A stretch of DNA of 64,000 bases, from assembly GCA_020809705.1 (NCBI GenBank), contig CP085833.1:558001-622000 (forward strand), in the 5' to 3' direction. This document shows, one piece after another, positions 45,812 to 58,920 of this stretch. A program made the translations under genes and the position numbers. This DNA comes from Calonectria ilicicola. Its lineage: Eukaryota > Ascomycota > Sordariomycetes > Hypocreales > Nectriaceae. The notes under the pieces are model-generated. The model was not told where the DNA came from and did not search any database. It saw nothing but the letters and a program-made list of their open reading frames with translations. Every line of letters begins with the position of its first letter. Within the stretch, counting starts at the first letter, position 1.

Positions 45812-48800
45812 TTAAGTGTCCTTTTCGGATCCCTCCGATTGCGAGGACGATCGAGCGAGGTGAAGGTTCTTGCGGCGCACAATATGACTATCGACGGAAT
45901 GTTAGTCTTCCATTATTAGTATCGAGCGTGGGATAGTCAAGAACGGGGGTAAAATACTCACATTGCGCCGCCCTTCTCTCGGGATTCGCGGACAACCACA
46001 ATCTCGTCTTTGCGTTTGCTCTCCTTCTTTGATCGTCCGCTGCGTGTTCGTGAAGAGCTGTTGCCGTTGATACCGTTGGCGCCGAGTTGAACAACAAGCG
46101 CTGCGACCTGGCCCTGGAGTGTGGCCACATCGTCAAGCGCCGCCTGGTGTGCTCTTTGTGCCTCGTCAAGCTGCTTCTGAGCTTCGTCTAGCTGGGCAAC
46201 AAGGGCACCGTTCTCCACGCGCAACTCGGGCAGCTCCTTCTCAGCAGCCGCAAGCTTGTCGGCAATCTCATCCCGCTCTGCGGTGAGCGCCTCAATAGAA
46301 GCAAACGACTCCTTGAGCTTGGCAGCCTCCTCCTCTGCGGCGGTGAGTTTTCCTGAAATCTCATCACGCTCTGCAGTGACGCTGTCAACGGCGGCGGCAG
46401 TCTCTCTAAGCTTGGTAGCCTCATCTTCAAGAGCGGCGAGCTTCTGGTTGATCTCCTCGTTCTTGGTTGCCAGGATGTCAAGAGCCGCAGCCTTGTCGAC
46501 AAGGGCAGCATTCTGGCTCTCGAGCTCACCTACTCGTGCAAGCAAGGCTGCGCCAGCCTCTTCGGCGGCAGCCGGTTCAGCAGGTGGTGCTTCCTCAGCT
46601 GGGGCAGGGGCAGGCTCAGCCTCGGGGGCGGGGTCTCCAGATGGTTCGGGAGCAGGCTCAGGTGCTCTCTCGGTAGTATCAGATCGGGCATCGCTAACAA
46701 CAGATGATCCGGTAACAGAAGAGCCGACCACGCTGCCGGCCATGCTGCCAACCTCGGACAGGCTGCGAAGGGTCGAGTTCTCATCTCGCAGGCCGCTGTT
46801 CTCCACGGCAAGTCTCAGTACTCGGGATGACGCATCGTCTTGCTCTCTGAGCAGCTCCCGGACTTGGTCGCGCAGGCCGTCGTTCTCATCATGCATCTGC
46901 TCGGCACGCTTCTTGAGCTTCTTGCGCTTAGACTCGAGCTCCTCAATCTCGTCCAGAACCTCGTCCTTCTCCTTCTCGAGGGCAGCAATGCGGTCCTTCA
47001 GGTCGGCATTCTCCTTGTCAGTGTCAGCAAGCATGGAATCCTTGATCTCGCCGTCCTTGGTAAGTTCATCAATTTTGGCGTCCTTGGTTTCACCATCCTT
47101 CTTAAGACCGTCAATGTCGTTCTGGAGGGAAACGGCCTGCTCCTCGAGCTTCTTCTTGTCCTCGGTGATGGCATCGAGCTGCGCCTGAAGAGCCTTCTTC
47201 TCGGCATCAAGGGCATCAAATCGCTCCTGGAGAGTCTTCAGTTGGGCCTCAAGGTCGGTGGTGCGGGCCTGGAGGCTGTTCTTCTCTCCCTCCAGGGTAG
47301 CCTTCTCCTTGCCAATGTCCTCCAGCGCCTTGAGGCGGTCCTTGGACTCTTGGTCGAGCTTGTTTCGCTCAGCGGTAAGCTCGCCGAGTTCGCTAGACTT
47401 CTGCATGAGGTCACTCTCAAGGCCCTCAACGCGGAACTCAAGAGACTCCTTGGAGATCTCAAGTCCAGCAATCTGAGCGGTGAAGGCGGTCTCACGAGAC
47501 TTGCCAATGACTCGAATGTCATCCAGCTCTCGCTCCAGGTTAATTGCCTTGGCCTGGAATCTCGAAGAAGCATCAATCTTAACCTGGGACTCCTTCTCGA
47601 GGGCATCGCACTTCTGCTCAAGAATGTCCTTGAACTCCTTGTATCGTGCAACGTGGTCCTCGAGCTCCCTGACCTTACCATCGAAGGCGCGCTCGGTCAG
47701 AACCAGGGCATCGCGCTCCATCTTGAGCCTGTCGTAGGCTTCGCCATGCTCCTTCTTGAGTCGGTCAATGGCCACATCACGGTCCTTCTTGATTCTATCG
47801 AAATTGGCCTGCTGGTCCTTCTTGTACTTCTCAAACTGGCGCTCCTGCTCCTTTCTTGCCTTCTCAACAGCGGCAGCCTGCTCCTTCTTGGCATTGTCAA
47901 GAGTATAGTCACGGTCCTTCTTGAGCTTGTTGATAGTGGTGTCGTATTCCTTTTCATACTTCTCGAACTGGCGCTTCTGCTCGTCAAGCTTGTTCTTGGC
48001 CCTCTCCGCGGAGCGCTTCTCCGACTCAAGCTCCTTGTTGAGCTTGTCCTGAGTGTCCCTCGCCTTGTTGCGCTCCTGTCGGAGGTCATCCTTGTCCCGT
48101 CGAATGGAGGAGAGCTCAGAGCGTGTATCATCCAGCTCCCTGTCGGCAGATGACTGCTGCTTCCTGAGTCGCTCAACCTCCTTCTTCAGGTCTTCGACTT
48201 CACGGAGCAATGCCCGGTCGGTTTCATGTCGCGACTGCTCGCGGCGGCGGGTAGTCTCGGTGCGGGTAACCTCGGTTCGCTGCTGGGTGATGATGGGAGC
48301 GTTGATGGGAGCAGTCTGGGTAACCAGAGGGGCCGGGGCCTGCTGGGGAATGTATGGAGCGTGCTGGACGGGGTAGGTGATTTGAGCTGGCTGAGCGGCG
48401 GGCTGGAACTGCACGGATTGCTGAGGAACAAGAGGACCGGCCTGCGAGTACATGGGTGCAGACTGCTGTGAGAGCATAGACTGGTGAGGAGCAGGGAGAA
48501 GAGGCTGCTGCACAGGAGGAAGGGCCAAAGGCTGGGGGGCCGGAGCAATGGCGGGAGCCTGTACCGGCTGAGGGGCCGGCTGAACTGTGGGCTCAATGTG
48601 AATGTGGAATGTACGACCACGGCTCTTTGACCGGGTCCTGTTGTCCCTGTCATTATCTCGAGAATCGCGAGAGTCCCGGGTTTCGCGGGTAGTCTGCTGT
48701 GTCTGTGTCTGTGTCTGCGAGATGCTCACACTCTGGAGGCGAGTGATGGAGCGAGATCGAACATGGGTGTCGTATCCAACCTTGCTCTCACAGTCCGTCT

Positions 48801-49383
48801 CAGAGTCGATGCTGCTCATACCAGTGGTGACAGAGCCAGCCTCGGAGTTCCACTTGAAGTCCGATTCGGAATCATAGCGGTTGTCATCAGAGGTGTATAG
48901 GCCGCGGGGTGTGAGAGGCTCCGGGGTCCTGGGCGGCGGAGGTGGAACTTCCTCCCGGCGGAATTTGAGTGTTGGTGGCCTGAACCGGAGGGGCTTTGCC
49001 GGGAGCTGGGGTTTGGGGGGGATGGTTGGCTTGGGCCCTCTCGCCCTTGGCGGGGGGCTCTGGGATGCTGTGGAGGTGGACATCTCCGACTCGGTGACGG
49101 AGGTTGTGGAGACTTCGGAGACGGTAGACAGATGGTCGGCCTCTGGCTTTCGCGCAGGCCGTGAGGGAGGAGGCGGTCTTATGCGGGTCATGGCCATGTT
49201 ATTTGTGTTGTCGTTGGAGGAGGAGTTGAGGAGGTTGCTGAGGAGGTTGTTGTTGCTGCTAGAGTTATTCTTGCTGCTTGAACCATTCTTATTGTTGTTG
49301 TTGTTGTTGTTGTTGTTGTTCTTGTCCTCGGCAGTCGAGGTTTTGTTCTTGGGGGGGAAACCCCTAATGGTGAGGGCTGGCAT
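45812..49383 (-). CDS. Large coiled-coil protein (M-protein-repeat-like)
   Basis: Predicted 1165-aa structural protein. Two exons on the minus strand: 45962-49383 and 45812-45887. The frame reaches a TGA right after exon 1, but GTGAGT lies exactly there. A 74-nt intron with a CTAAC branch point leads to a 25-codon tail, HIVRRKNLHLARSSSQSEG and on to the stop. The ATG at 49381-49383 (MPALTIRGF) is the first; further upstream only a GTG continues the frame. Layout: an Asn-rich tract encoded by a TTG/TTA repeat; proline-rich blocks (PPPPP, PQLPAKP) that could bind SH3 domains; a Ser/Arg-rich region; a Pro/Gln/Ala-rich region; then about 500 residues of continuous charged coiled coil (from about residue 380); a Pro/Glu/Ala linker; and a second shorter coiled coil. 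The basic C-terminus has a cluster like a nuclear signal (KKESKRK). Function unknown, possibly cytoskeletal or septal. Confidence 0.88.
49292..49320 (+). repeat. (TTG)n trinucleotide tract coding poly-Asn
   Basis: About ten TTG/GTT units, read as Asn codons on the minus strand inside the coiled-coil gene. Likely length-variable between strains. Confidence 0.9.
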
Positions 49384-52300
49384 GTTTGTGTTGTGTGTAT
49401 TGTGTGCCTGCACGTGTGGTTGTTGTGGTGTGCGGGTGTCGTCAATTTAGAGGTAGTATGGAATCCCGGGAGGGGGTAGGGGTCTAAGTTCTAGTTGCAA
49501 TTCTAGTACTTCAGGGCGCCGAAACGTTTTGGTGGTGGTAGTTTGGCGTGGGCTGGTTCAGATGCGGTGGTGGCGGAAAAAGACGAATGCTCGTGGTGCG
49601 TGTGCGTGCGTGGTTTCTAATGATGTCTTCTGAGTTAGATGTAGGTTTGATAGTGGCATGTCTGTATATTCAGGATTAAGAAACAAGAGGGGAGGGGGAA
49701 TTTTGCTGATACGGCGGCAGAGGCATTACCTATATTCCAAGTCGTGCGAGAGCCCTAGCAGCCCAATTCTACTGGAGCAACCCTGCGTGTGGCCCCAACG
49801 TCGTTCGAGATCCACCGCCCAACCGTACATTGGGCCGTGACAACTGGACCAACCATCCATCGGGTACGGTATGGCGGACGGCATGGTGTACGGGATGAGA
49901 TGGCGGCGTGCAAGCCAAGGTTCAAGGGGCACGGCCCCGGACGGGCCAGGCCAGGTCGGGTCAAGCCAAGCCAAGCCAGTTAGGCCAGCAGCAGCGGGTG
50001 ACAAGACGACAAGACACGAGACGAGACAAGACGGGAGGGGTGAGTGCACTCACTCGCTCGCTCACAAAGAACAAGGATGGATGACGGCTGCGGCTGCGGT
50101 GCGGTGCGGTGCAGCGCACTGTCACTGCTGCTTCCCTTGCAGCTTGCCTTGCCGGCGCGGAGAAGACAGGCCAGACAGACCAGCTCGCACCCAATTCCAG
50201 ATGGTTCCGGCGGCCCCGGGCACACGGCGATTGGGCCCGGAGGACAGCAGTACACGGCCATTGGCGGCCATCAGGGGAGATCCCAGGCACTTGCAGTGTG
50301 ATGGGCGCTGCGCCCACAGCGGTGCCCACACAGCAGAGGCAGCGCCCACAGCACAGCTTGTGCGTCAGGCGTCATAGCCCGCGTACTCAGCGAGCCCCCA
50401 GCGAGGGTGGCAACACGGCCATGTGGACAGGCCGAGCTCTCGCAAGTGGACCGCCGCGGGGCGTGTCGTGTGCAGGCGCCGCCCCAGTTCCCTCTGCGTG
50501 GAGCAGGGCCTGTCTGTCTAGCCCAGTACGGCCCCCAGTATGTCCCTGTACGGACCAGTATGGACCAGGACGAGCCATTTTCAGTCACGCTTCCAGGCCA
50601 GGGCGTCCACTCACAGCGTGGCAGCCCAGACCGGCTTTGAGGCCAGGTCAGGCGTGGGACCGAGTTGGGCTGCAAGGCGATGTGGGCGAGTGCTATTCGC
50701 CCAACGGCCCCGATCGCCAGAGACGCTCTGCCCGCGAGCAACGGTGAAAATTTATTAAAAGAGAGGGCTTGACGCCATGTGCCCGGTTGCACCGCAGCGC
50801 CATGGTACATGTATATCTGATGAAAGCAACTGTGACTCTTACCATGGGGTTTTGCTATGCTGGCTGGCTGAATTGGCATTGCGGGCTGCCTCCCTCTCGC
50901 CATTGAGTGTGTCTGACTGGCTGCTATTCTGGAAATTCTGGAATTGCTTTTATTTTAGGGCCGCTCAAGCGCGTTTTGGGGCCATGGCGATCCCCCAATG
51001 CCTCGTCGCCTCACACGCCTTCGCTGACTGCTTCTTTGCCTGTTTCCATGCTTGCCGCTTGCTACTACATACACACACACACACATACACATACTCCTGT
51101 TTTTTTTTTTTTTTTTCTAATACGTTACGTGGCCTTTCCTGCAGCCCGCCCAAGCCTCTTCTGTATTACTCATCCCGCCTTGTTTTTATCTGAATGGACA
51201 CGGGCGTTTGTGCTATGTGAGACATCACAGCGGCAGGCTGTAGGGTAAACAAGCGAACGAATCACTCTCCGAATTACAACGGGGAAGAGAATGACAACAA
51301 ATCACTTGCAAAAAAAAAAAAAATTTTCTACGGCGCCCATCCTGATACGTAGACGGTGGGATTTTTGCCAATTCACACAAGAGACAAGTAACAAGAAAAT
51401 TTTTACATTTCGAGTCATCTTTTCGAGTCATCGTTCCTTGCCTTGCTTCGCCTTGGCCTGGTTTCGCCCGACAACTGCCGTGTACACAGCGACAGCGCGC
51501 ATGCGTCAAACGTTCCCTCCGATGCACTAGCACAGCACCAGCAAGCACCATGTACATAATCTCGTGTAGATCACATCTGTCCATCTACTGCAAGCCCATG
51601 CACTCAATGCCTGTTTCGTCTCGTGTCCTCGCCTTCACAAAGCAAGAGCCAAAGCCAAAGCCCCCCTCCCCCACTAGTTGCATGTGATTGATTGTGTGTG
51701 CTAATTGACGTATAATTATGATCAATTCGATACACACATGTGTACACCACCATGACTATGCACTATGCACTGTCCGCTCCATGTATGTACGGACCGAGAG
51801 ATGGATGCTCGACGCAGGGGTTACAGAGTTAGTTGGGTCGCAACCGATCTTTACAGGGTAAAAGATGCGACCCGGCAACTGATCTGTGCTAAAACCTCGC
51901 TGAACCCACCCGCTCAAGGGCTCCCAAGCTCTGGGTTGGGTGCTGTCCTGTCACCTGCTCGGAAATAGCAGCGGTGAACGACGTCAGAAGCTGCCAGTCA
52001 ATGTGGAATGCTCCGCAAAACGCACCGCGAGATGCGGCGCTAATAACGTGTCGTGCCTCGCGTAACCTTTGGCTGTGAGTGCAGCAAGCAGCTTTCCCAA
52101 CGAAGCCTATCAGAACACGTCCGACGAGCTCCCGCGGCGAATCACAGCCAACCAAACTGCTATCGCGCGCCCTGGCGGTGACGGGTAGAGGCGCTCACCT
52201 CTCCGGAAGCATCCCCTGCCCTGTGCTTCTGGCCGAGAGGAGAGTCGTAGCGAGTCGTAGCGGGCAAAATGCCCAGGACCAGGGATTCTCCAGGTCCAGA

Positions 52301-52631
52301 CGGGATTGGGAGCGAGCGTGCGGGGAAGGCCAGCCAGCAAGCACCAAGCACCAAGCACCAAGCACCCCAGCATCTCTAGCCATGACGTCCCTGTTGGCTG
52401 TCGGCGGCTTTTTTGTTACTGCCAACTCCTGCCAACTTAAACCCTGGACGCATCTTCATCAACCCCGCATATCCTGGCAGGTCGCGAGGTGGTGGGAACG
52501 TGAGACAATATGAGGTCACAATGGTTCAACGCGATTCAAAGTTTCATCATGTTTCATTTTTTGCTCGATGCAAGGAGCCTATAATATACACTCGAAGCCG
52601 CTCTGATAACCGATCCCACGCGTCATCTTTT
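49384..52631. other. Long intergenic region, 3.2 kb
   Basis: Contains the upstream region of the coiled-coil gene and the 3' flank of the permease. From 49850 to 50720 it is GC-rich with long open frames on both strands, as expected from composition; none has a motif. Simple repeats: (CA)n at about 51068-51090 followed by a T run at about 51100-51116, an A run near 51308-51323, and a 7-bp minisatellite of GCACCAA units at about 52338-52366. No gene supported. Confidence 0.5.
51068..51116 (+). repeat. (CA)n microsatellite and poly-T run
   Basis: Dinucleotide CA repeat with a TA interruption, followed by about 17 T. Useful only as a polymorphic marker. Confidence 0.85.
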
Positions 52632-54233
52632 TTACGCTGGATCGACGTCCATCCCAGGCACCACGGACCCAGTTGCCGTCGGGCCTTGATATCCCTTCCT
52701 AGCACTGCCAAACCACCACACAGCAACAAATATAGTAAACCCACCCCAGATAAGACAAGCGTAGTTCATATTTTGAGCAGTAACAGGCAACGAAGTTGGG
52801 AATGAGTACACCACTGCCCAGACAAGCATGTATGCGCATGCAATACCATTCATGGTAAACCCGATCCAACCCTTCATGCAAAAGGGCCCATAAGTAATAT
52901 TCTTGCGCCCAGTCACAAGGTTGGGCAGGATGCATGCCAGAAAGGAGCTGCTCGACAGCAGAATGAAACTGCCAACAAATGCATTGAATGCAGTCGTGCT
53001 ACCCACATAAATGGCACCCAATATGGTAACCAGGGCCGCTGTAATAAGCGTGGACCAGAGAGGCATATCGAGTTTCGGGTGGACTGCCCCGAGCACCTGC
53101 GGGAACGGGGTGGCCCCGTCTCGGGCGAGAGCCCAGAGCGTTCGGCCGCAAGTAATATACAATCCGATCACTGTTAGTGCAATACAAATGAGAACCAATG
53201 ACAGCAGTCCGGTCGCGCCGGCTGCTGATCCGGTAGCCTGGCGATAGATTTCGGCGATGGGATAGGCCGAGGAAAACAAAGCTTCGTAGTCGTTGATGGC
53301 GTACATGATGGCAATCAGATAGATGAGACCGGTGAAGAAACCGGTAAGCACTTGCAGGAACAAGGCCATCGGCACGTTTCGCTGCGGGTTTGGAATCTCC
53401 TCGGCAAGATGCGTCGTTGCGTCTACGGGTCCAACACTAAACGCTCCGTTGAGCATGCCAGCAACAAAAACGAAGCCGTCCGGGTACCCAATATCTGCCT
53501 GCCAATCCTTCCAAACAAATGACGAGCTCGCATGCGGTGGTCGACCACCTCGACCGGGCATAATGGCCACGACGAGAACAGTAATAATAAAGCCAGCCAA
53601 GACGGCAAACACTCCAAACTTGTTCAGGCTAGGCATGGCACTATTAAAAAGACAGACGACAGCGCAAGCGATCCAGGTAGTAGCGATGTACGCGATAAAC
53701 ACATGCCAGGCCTCTGCTTCGAATCCGGGATGATTCAGAGCGTACATCTGCACGAGTGTGTTGCCTAAAATTGATGACATGCTGGCGCATCCAAGAACCC
53801 AGGCGAGATAGTTCCACCACCCAGCAAAGAAACCAATCGATCGACCCCATCTCCGCCCCGGTGTCACAGAGGCCCAGTGGTATACGCCGGCGGATGAAGG
53901 GATGGCGCTAGAAAGTTCTGCGATGCTGGCGGCGACGGTCCAGTAGAAGACGGACACGACAATAAATTCGTACAAGACACCCGGGGGGCCGCCGTTGAAG
54001 ATGGCAACTAGAATGGATCCACCAATGGCTGGCCAGACATTTCCGACAACGAGACCGACTCCGGCAAGGGCGAGAAGGTTGAAGTTTTGCTGAAGCTCCT
54101 GGACGTGACCGGAGGCGTTGATCTGGATATCTTCATGAGATAAGGGTTTAGATACCGAGGTGTTGAAATCATCCGTCTTGGCGTCATCCTTCTGCTTGGG
54201 GAGGACCTGCTCCCCGGCCCTGGAACTCGTCAT
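52632..54233 (-). CDS. APC-family amino acid/choline permease (GABA/choline transporter type)
   Basis: Predicted plasma-membrane transporter of 533 aa for choline, GABA or amino acids (Hnm1/Uga4-like group). Single exon. The frame extends to 54335, but I choose the ATG at 54231-54233 (MTSSRAGEQ), as the 34 residues above it are unlike the family. After a polar N-terminus comes the first helix with NFNLLALAGVG, then AIGGSILVAIFNGGPPGV. The GVYHWASVTPGR segment after helix 3 is characteristic of fungal choline/GABA permeases, as are GWWNYLAWVLGCAS and HLAEEIPNPQRNVP. I count about 12 hydrophobic segments. Substrate cannot be fixed from sequence. No linked metabolic genes are close by: flanks of 3.2 and 4.8 kb are empty. 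Confidence 0.92.
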   Translation of the reverse strand: MTSSRAGEQVLPKQKDDAKTDDFNTSVSKPLSHEDIQINASGHVQELQQNFNLLALAGVGLVVGNVWPAIGGSILVAIFNGGPPGVLYEFIVVSVFYWTVAASIAELSSAIPSSAGVYHWASVTPGRRWGRSIGFFAGWWNYLAWVLGCASMSSILGNTLVQMYALNHPGFEAEAWHVFIAYIATTWIACAVVCLFNSAMPSLNKFGVFAVLAGFIITVLVVAIMPGRGGRPPHASSSFVWKDWQADIGYPDGFVFVAGMLNGAFSVGPVDATTHLAEEIPNPQRNVPMALFLQVLTGFFTGLIYLIAIMYAINDYEALFSSAYPIAEIYRQATGSAAGATGLLSLVLICIALTVIGLYITCGRTLWALARDGATPFPQVLGAVHPKLDMPLWSTLITAALVTILGAIYVGSTTAFNAFVGSFILLSSSSFLACILPNLVTGRKNITYGPFCMKGWIGFTMNGIACAYMLVWAVVYSFPTSLPVTAQNMNYACLIWGGFTIFVAVWWFGSARKGYQGPTATGSVVPGMDVDPA

Positions 54234-56828
54234 ATTGACGGCGTCGATTTCAATCAGCGTTTCCGACAAATCCTCAAACAGCGAGAGAAAAAAAAAAGGG
54301 ATGGGCGACAAAGCCTTTATCAACGCCGAGATCAATCGCCCCTAGCCACCATGAGATGGGTCCATTTGGGGAACTGGGGTCGACTATCTCTCACCCCAGT
54401 CGAGTTGAGTAATGGAAATTACCCCGCACGACGGGGTAATCACGAACGGTAGCATCGGGTTTTTGGGGGGAGATTTCTACGGTGGTGCAAGCGGCGCTAT
54501 TCGGGATGCGCCAAACGTCGGCGGGCACGGAAGTGGTTGAAGCGGACATTTTGCCCTCTTTGACTTCGGCCGCTAGGCTCGTCGCCGCCGCCGCCGCCGG
54601 GGACAGGCGACTAATTGTGTCGGCCAACTTCGGAGGATGTGATGGTCTGTGCCGCTAGCCTTGGGGGACTCGAACCACTTGGCATGGACCATGATTGATA
54701 CGGTGATGGGCTTGGTGCGATGTATGGGAGGTCGCCTACCCAGGCTATGAAATGCCACCTACAAAGACGGCAATGGTTGGCAGCTCTTCTGCGTGGAATT
54801 AGGCTCCAGGTGACCTCCATCGCCTGCGAAACCTTAAGAGCTTAATGCACAACCTAACCCGTCTTGTCGAGGCCCCCGAAACACAGGGCATCGGCAGCGC
54901 AGAGCCCCAATTGCGACGTGCCACTGCAGCCCTTTTCGGAGGAAATGCGCCTCCTAGAGAGAATCTTCAGCCCGAATTACAAACACAAGTCTCGACTCCA
55001 ATAATGAAACCTAGGCTGATGACCGGTGTGGAGAATTCCCCAACGGAGTTTCACAAGTCCACGCGGTAGTGGCCACTCATGACTGTCTTGAGGCTTATTA
55101 GGCTCCGCTAGACGAGCACGGTGCCAAGCAAATGTCCCATGGGGTAGCATTCCATTACCACATCGTCCAACTCTTGGGGGCACGAAAGACATTTGGGTTA
55201 CACGCATCCCCGGTTTTCGCCACCATCTCTAATCGTGGGGTTTGTTCCGACGGATCAGTATCGCTCCTTTCAATCCGGAGAGAATGCTCTCTCTCAAGAC
55301 TGATGATACATGTGCCACGCGTTATCGCTGATTTGAACAGTCGTGTTACAGTCTGAGATGACTTGATCGGTTCGCGCACTCGTAGGCTTAGACCAATAAC
55401 AACAAGGCTAGCGTATATTCATGGGAGATTCCTCCTAGTTCCTTCCAGGTTCGCCGAGACGGAGGTCAAGTCAAGGACACCGAGTTCGCCAGTCGTTCCC
55501 GGAAAGTGTTGCCGGCCATGTGGAGCCATTTGGCCGGCGGCGGGGCGATTCGACCGGGACGGTTCGCCGCCGGCGTCGAGCAACATCGGCCCGTACCCAC
55601 TCGAACCGGATGAATCGGATTCAATAACGGAGCAAATATCTGCCTAGTATGGCAACAAGTGTTAATTAAAGAGTCAAGGCTATCTCATCATACCTGACAC
55701 GGCTAATCTTGTCGTAGGATGAGTCTTGGCATCCCCTTTGGGAATGGAAGGTGACCATCTCTCTTATCCATATTAATCACAACATCGCCTCCCTACCTGA
55801 TCCAACTTCCCTTTCGCGCTACGAACTCTGCTTATCGGCAAATTATATATCAAAGTTCTATTGACGTACCAAGCTTCATTTTGGAGGATCGCAGGGCTAC
55901 AGTCACCAAATCCCCCAGCTTACAAGATAAGCAACATTCGACAAGATCAATGCGATCACATGACGCACCAGACTCTTGCTTGTGAGGAAAACCGCGTAGC
56001 TTCTTTATCACATCTCTTATACCGGTTTTTGCAACACACAAATATCCGGATTTATGGCTGTTTCAAGTCAACACACGACTATATATAAGACCTCCACTAG
56101 ACATTTCCATATTAAATTGTCCCTTCACGGATAATTCAGTATTCGGTTTTGCTATTTTTAGTCTAATTATAAGTTGTTTCAATGCCGAAAGTGGGTCTTT
56201 CCGTTCAATCCCCTCCACGGGCTACTAAAAAGGTGAGGATTGGGTCTGAATGTTTCATAAACTCAGTAAATCGATGATGGACCAACACGCCTTCAGCTCG
56301 AAGCTTTGAAGAAACGACGTGTAAAATTCCTTCAAAATATTTCCAAACCAATTACAATTTATTGCCTTCAAAAAACTTTCATTCTTCTATGATTATCATG
56401 GTCATCAAATCTTACACCACCATAGGGTAGCTGTCACAATTCAAAACTGAAGATGAAAACAACACTGAGCCAAGGGTGAGTTTGGGCACTGAGTAAAAGT
56501 TTATGATGAAAGGGCCCCCCTCAACAGAAAAGGGCGTGTCCAGACACTCAATGTTTGTCCCCCTCGTGGTTGTGGCTGTCATCACCAGCGCTGCCTAAAT
56601 TCTGACATCAGCGCCACTCACATCATGTGTTGACAGTTTATTCGCGCCTTCAAACTCAAGAAGAAGAGTGCAAAATAAACCCCTCAACTGTCGAACCTAA
56701 TTATGAACACTGGCTGTATTCGTGGCAACAGTCTACCAATCCGCGGTTTCAGATAACAAGACTGTCCATCAATTTGTGGCGGCAGAAATCTGCTGTCGGC
56801 TGACAGAACAAATTGTTACGTCAATGGC

Positions 56829-56849
56829 TTTTTTTTTTTTTTTTTTTTT
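56829..56849 (+). repeat. Poly-T run
   Basis: About 21 consecutive T. Possible slippage site; no mobile element seen around it. Confidence 0.9.
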
Positions 56850-58920
56850 GCTGCCTCATATGGAGTAGAGTCAGAAGCGATCCGTTGGCAGCAGCCTGTC
56901 CAGGGACACCTTGTCTCCACAATCTGCACACAGCGGGGAAACCGTTGGGCGCGCCTCGAAGAAGCAAAGATAGAGGCAATTACATAAAGGAAAACTTCCT
57001 TCGCGCATTCACGTTCTGAGTAAGTGAATCCTAGAAGCGCAATGGCAACTGAACGGCCCATGCTTTGAACCGCGACCTGAAAGCGATGCCCAGGCAGACT
57101 GGCTATCGGGTGGGCGATGTGACACGGCTCTTAGCAAGCCAACTAGTCGCGCCCTGGATTCCCAGTTCACCCACCACCCAATGTTTTCTCGGATACTCCG
57201 TAGATCTAGCCAATGCCTTCCAGGACGTGCTCCTATTCTAGAAGAAGTCCTAAAGAGGGCAAGCGACGCCGGCGACAGACTCTAGCAAGCCAAAGCGTTG
57301 GTCCGTGAACCAGCCATATCTGGCCAGCGGTGAGAACCCAAAATCCACATGACACCAGGTCACTTGAGGAAAGGCCACTAGGCTAACTGATCTAGATCCC
57401 GCCGATCCAGGCAGCATGGCGCGTATGGGGAGATTACATGAGGAGCGTGAAAAAACGTGCAGCAGGGATCAATGACATGCTGTACCCAGAGCCAGTCGAT
57501 CAGGCAGGAACGCGTCCTTCGGGCCGTGAGCAATAAAACAACCTGTTTGCCTCTAGGGAAATCTATCGTAGTCGGGCTGCGCCAGGCTCGAAGCTAGGCT
57601 GCCACGGCTGGTAAACTAAGCGACGACTGCCGAGCGTCAGATCAGGTCGATAACGCCTGCGTTTATCTAACCGAGGGGGGACGACCTGAAGCAAGAAGAT
57701 CCAGGGGGCTGCCCAATTGTCAAGTTGTCGTCATCGCCTTTGCATTGCTGAGCGTGCTGTTTGCTTCATTTGCAGGGTTTCGCGCTTATGCAGGGGAGTC
57801 ACAGCACGCGTAGATTGGACCCCTCCAAGACAATGCGCGACGACTGCGAAAATGACCAGTCATCGGATGAAAGGGCAAACTGGACAAGTCAAATCGTGAC
57901 AGGAGCCATCGGGTAGAGCTGGACGAGAAAAGCACAGGGTGCTGCTATCTGCTCTGCTGTGGCCCCTGCATCGAGCTGGATGGGTCCATCTGCGTAGACG
58001 ACGAGACGAGCCTGGATCAAGCTTGAATCTTGGGTTTGAATGAAGGATCAGCGCGGATCTAGCCCAGGCAAGTCTCGAGGCAAACTGAGATCAATCCAGC
58101 ATTCACCCAGATCAAAAGCCGTCTAGCGCCTTCAGCTGGCGCGCCACGGGGCCCCACAAGGGTAGTTTTCTTTCATTTCACCATGCTGCAGTCCAATCAG
58201 CTCAATCAACTATCCCCTGTCCTGTTGTTTTGTTTGCTTGCTCTAAGCTTTGGCCTACTCTTGAGTCGGCACGCACGCTGCCGTGAAGATCTTGGTGCGT
58301 GTGATGGAGCGTGAGACGGACTGTCTTTTGCACCGTCAAAACCTGGCCGTTACGCGGAGGGGCCACACAAGGTTCAACCATTCCTTAAGCGATGGCTGCA
58401 CCAGGTATGGGAAATGCCTGAGACCCTCGTCAGATGTGGTTGACAATCTCCATCGTACGAGAAAAACAAAGACTTTAAAGGGAGAATCGTCTTGATGAAA
58501 CGCCCGGCCTTGAGACCAGCATCGAGCCAGGCCGCATCAGGAACGCCTTGAGAGAGCCCGACGTGCGGCTGATTGCAGCGGCGCAGGCGGCTTCAACCAG
58601 TGGCGCCAAAAACTGCTGTGGCTCTAATTTCACCTGCTCCTCCATCACCACCAAATGCAATTTGGTGGCGCTTCAGCTGTCGACGGAAATTTCCCCATGT
58701 CCTAGCGATTGCGTTCCGCGACGCCGAATCACAGGGAGCCAGGAGAGCCACAGGGCTGAAAGAATCCCCCGCAGGCCTGGACCCTCAGATCCCGTAGTGA
58801 CCAATTCGCCGGCCTGCGATGAGCCGGATGAACGTGAATGCAAGCTTATCCTGAGCCAAGCCAGCCCAGGCGGCGTGCTGGGCTAACTCACCCTCGTATA
58901 GGGCCTTGTTGAAGTTTTCG

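Noticed and set aside
46256..47188. 310-codon plus-strand ORF, Ser-rich
   Set aside because: Another antisense shadow of the same gene.
46840..48153. 437-codon plus-strand ORF
   Set aside because: It is antisense to the coiled-coil gene. Its Leu/Val-rich, repetitive translation is the mirror of E/K/L codons and has no family motif.
49871..50903. Overlapping ORFs of up to 212 codons on both strands
   Set aside because: GC-rich, low-complexity DNA where stops are rare. No motif, splice chain or conserved segment.
54660..54690. T-loop-like GACTCGAACC suggesting a tRNA
   Set aside because: No matching T stem, acceptor stem or D arm could be built around it.
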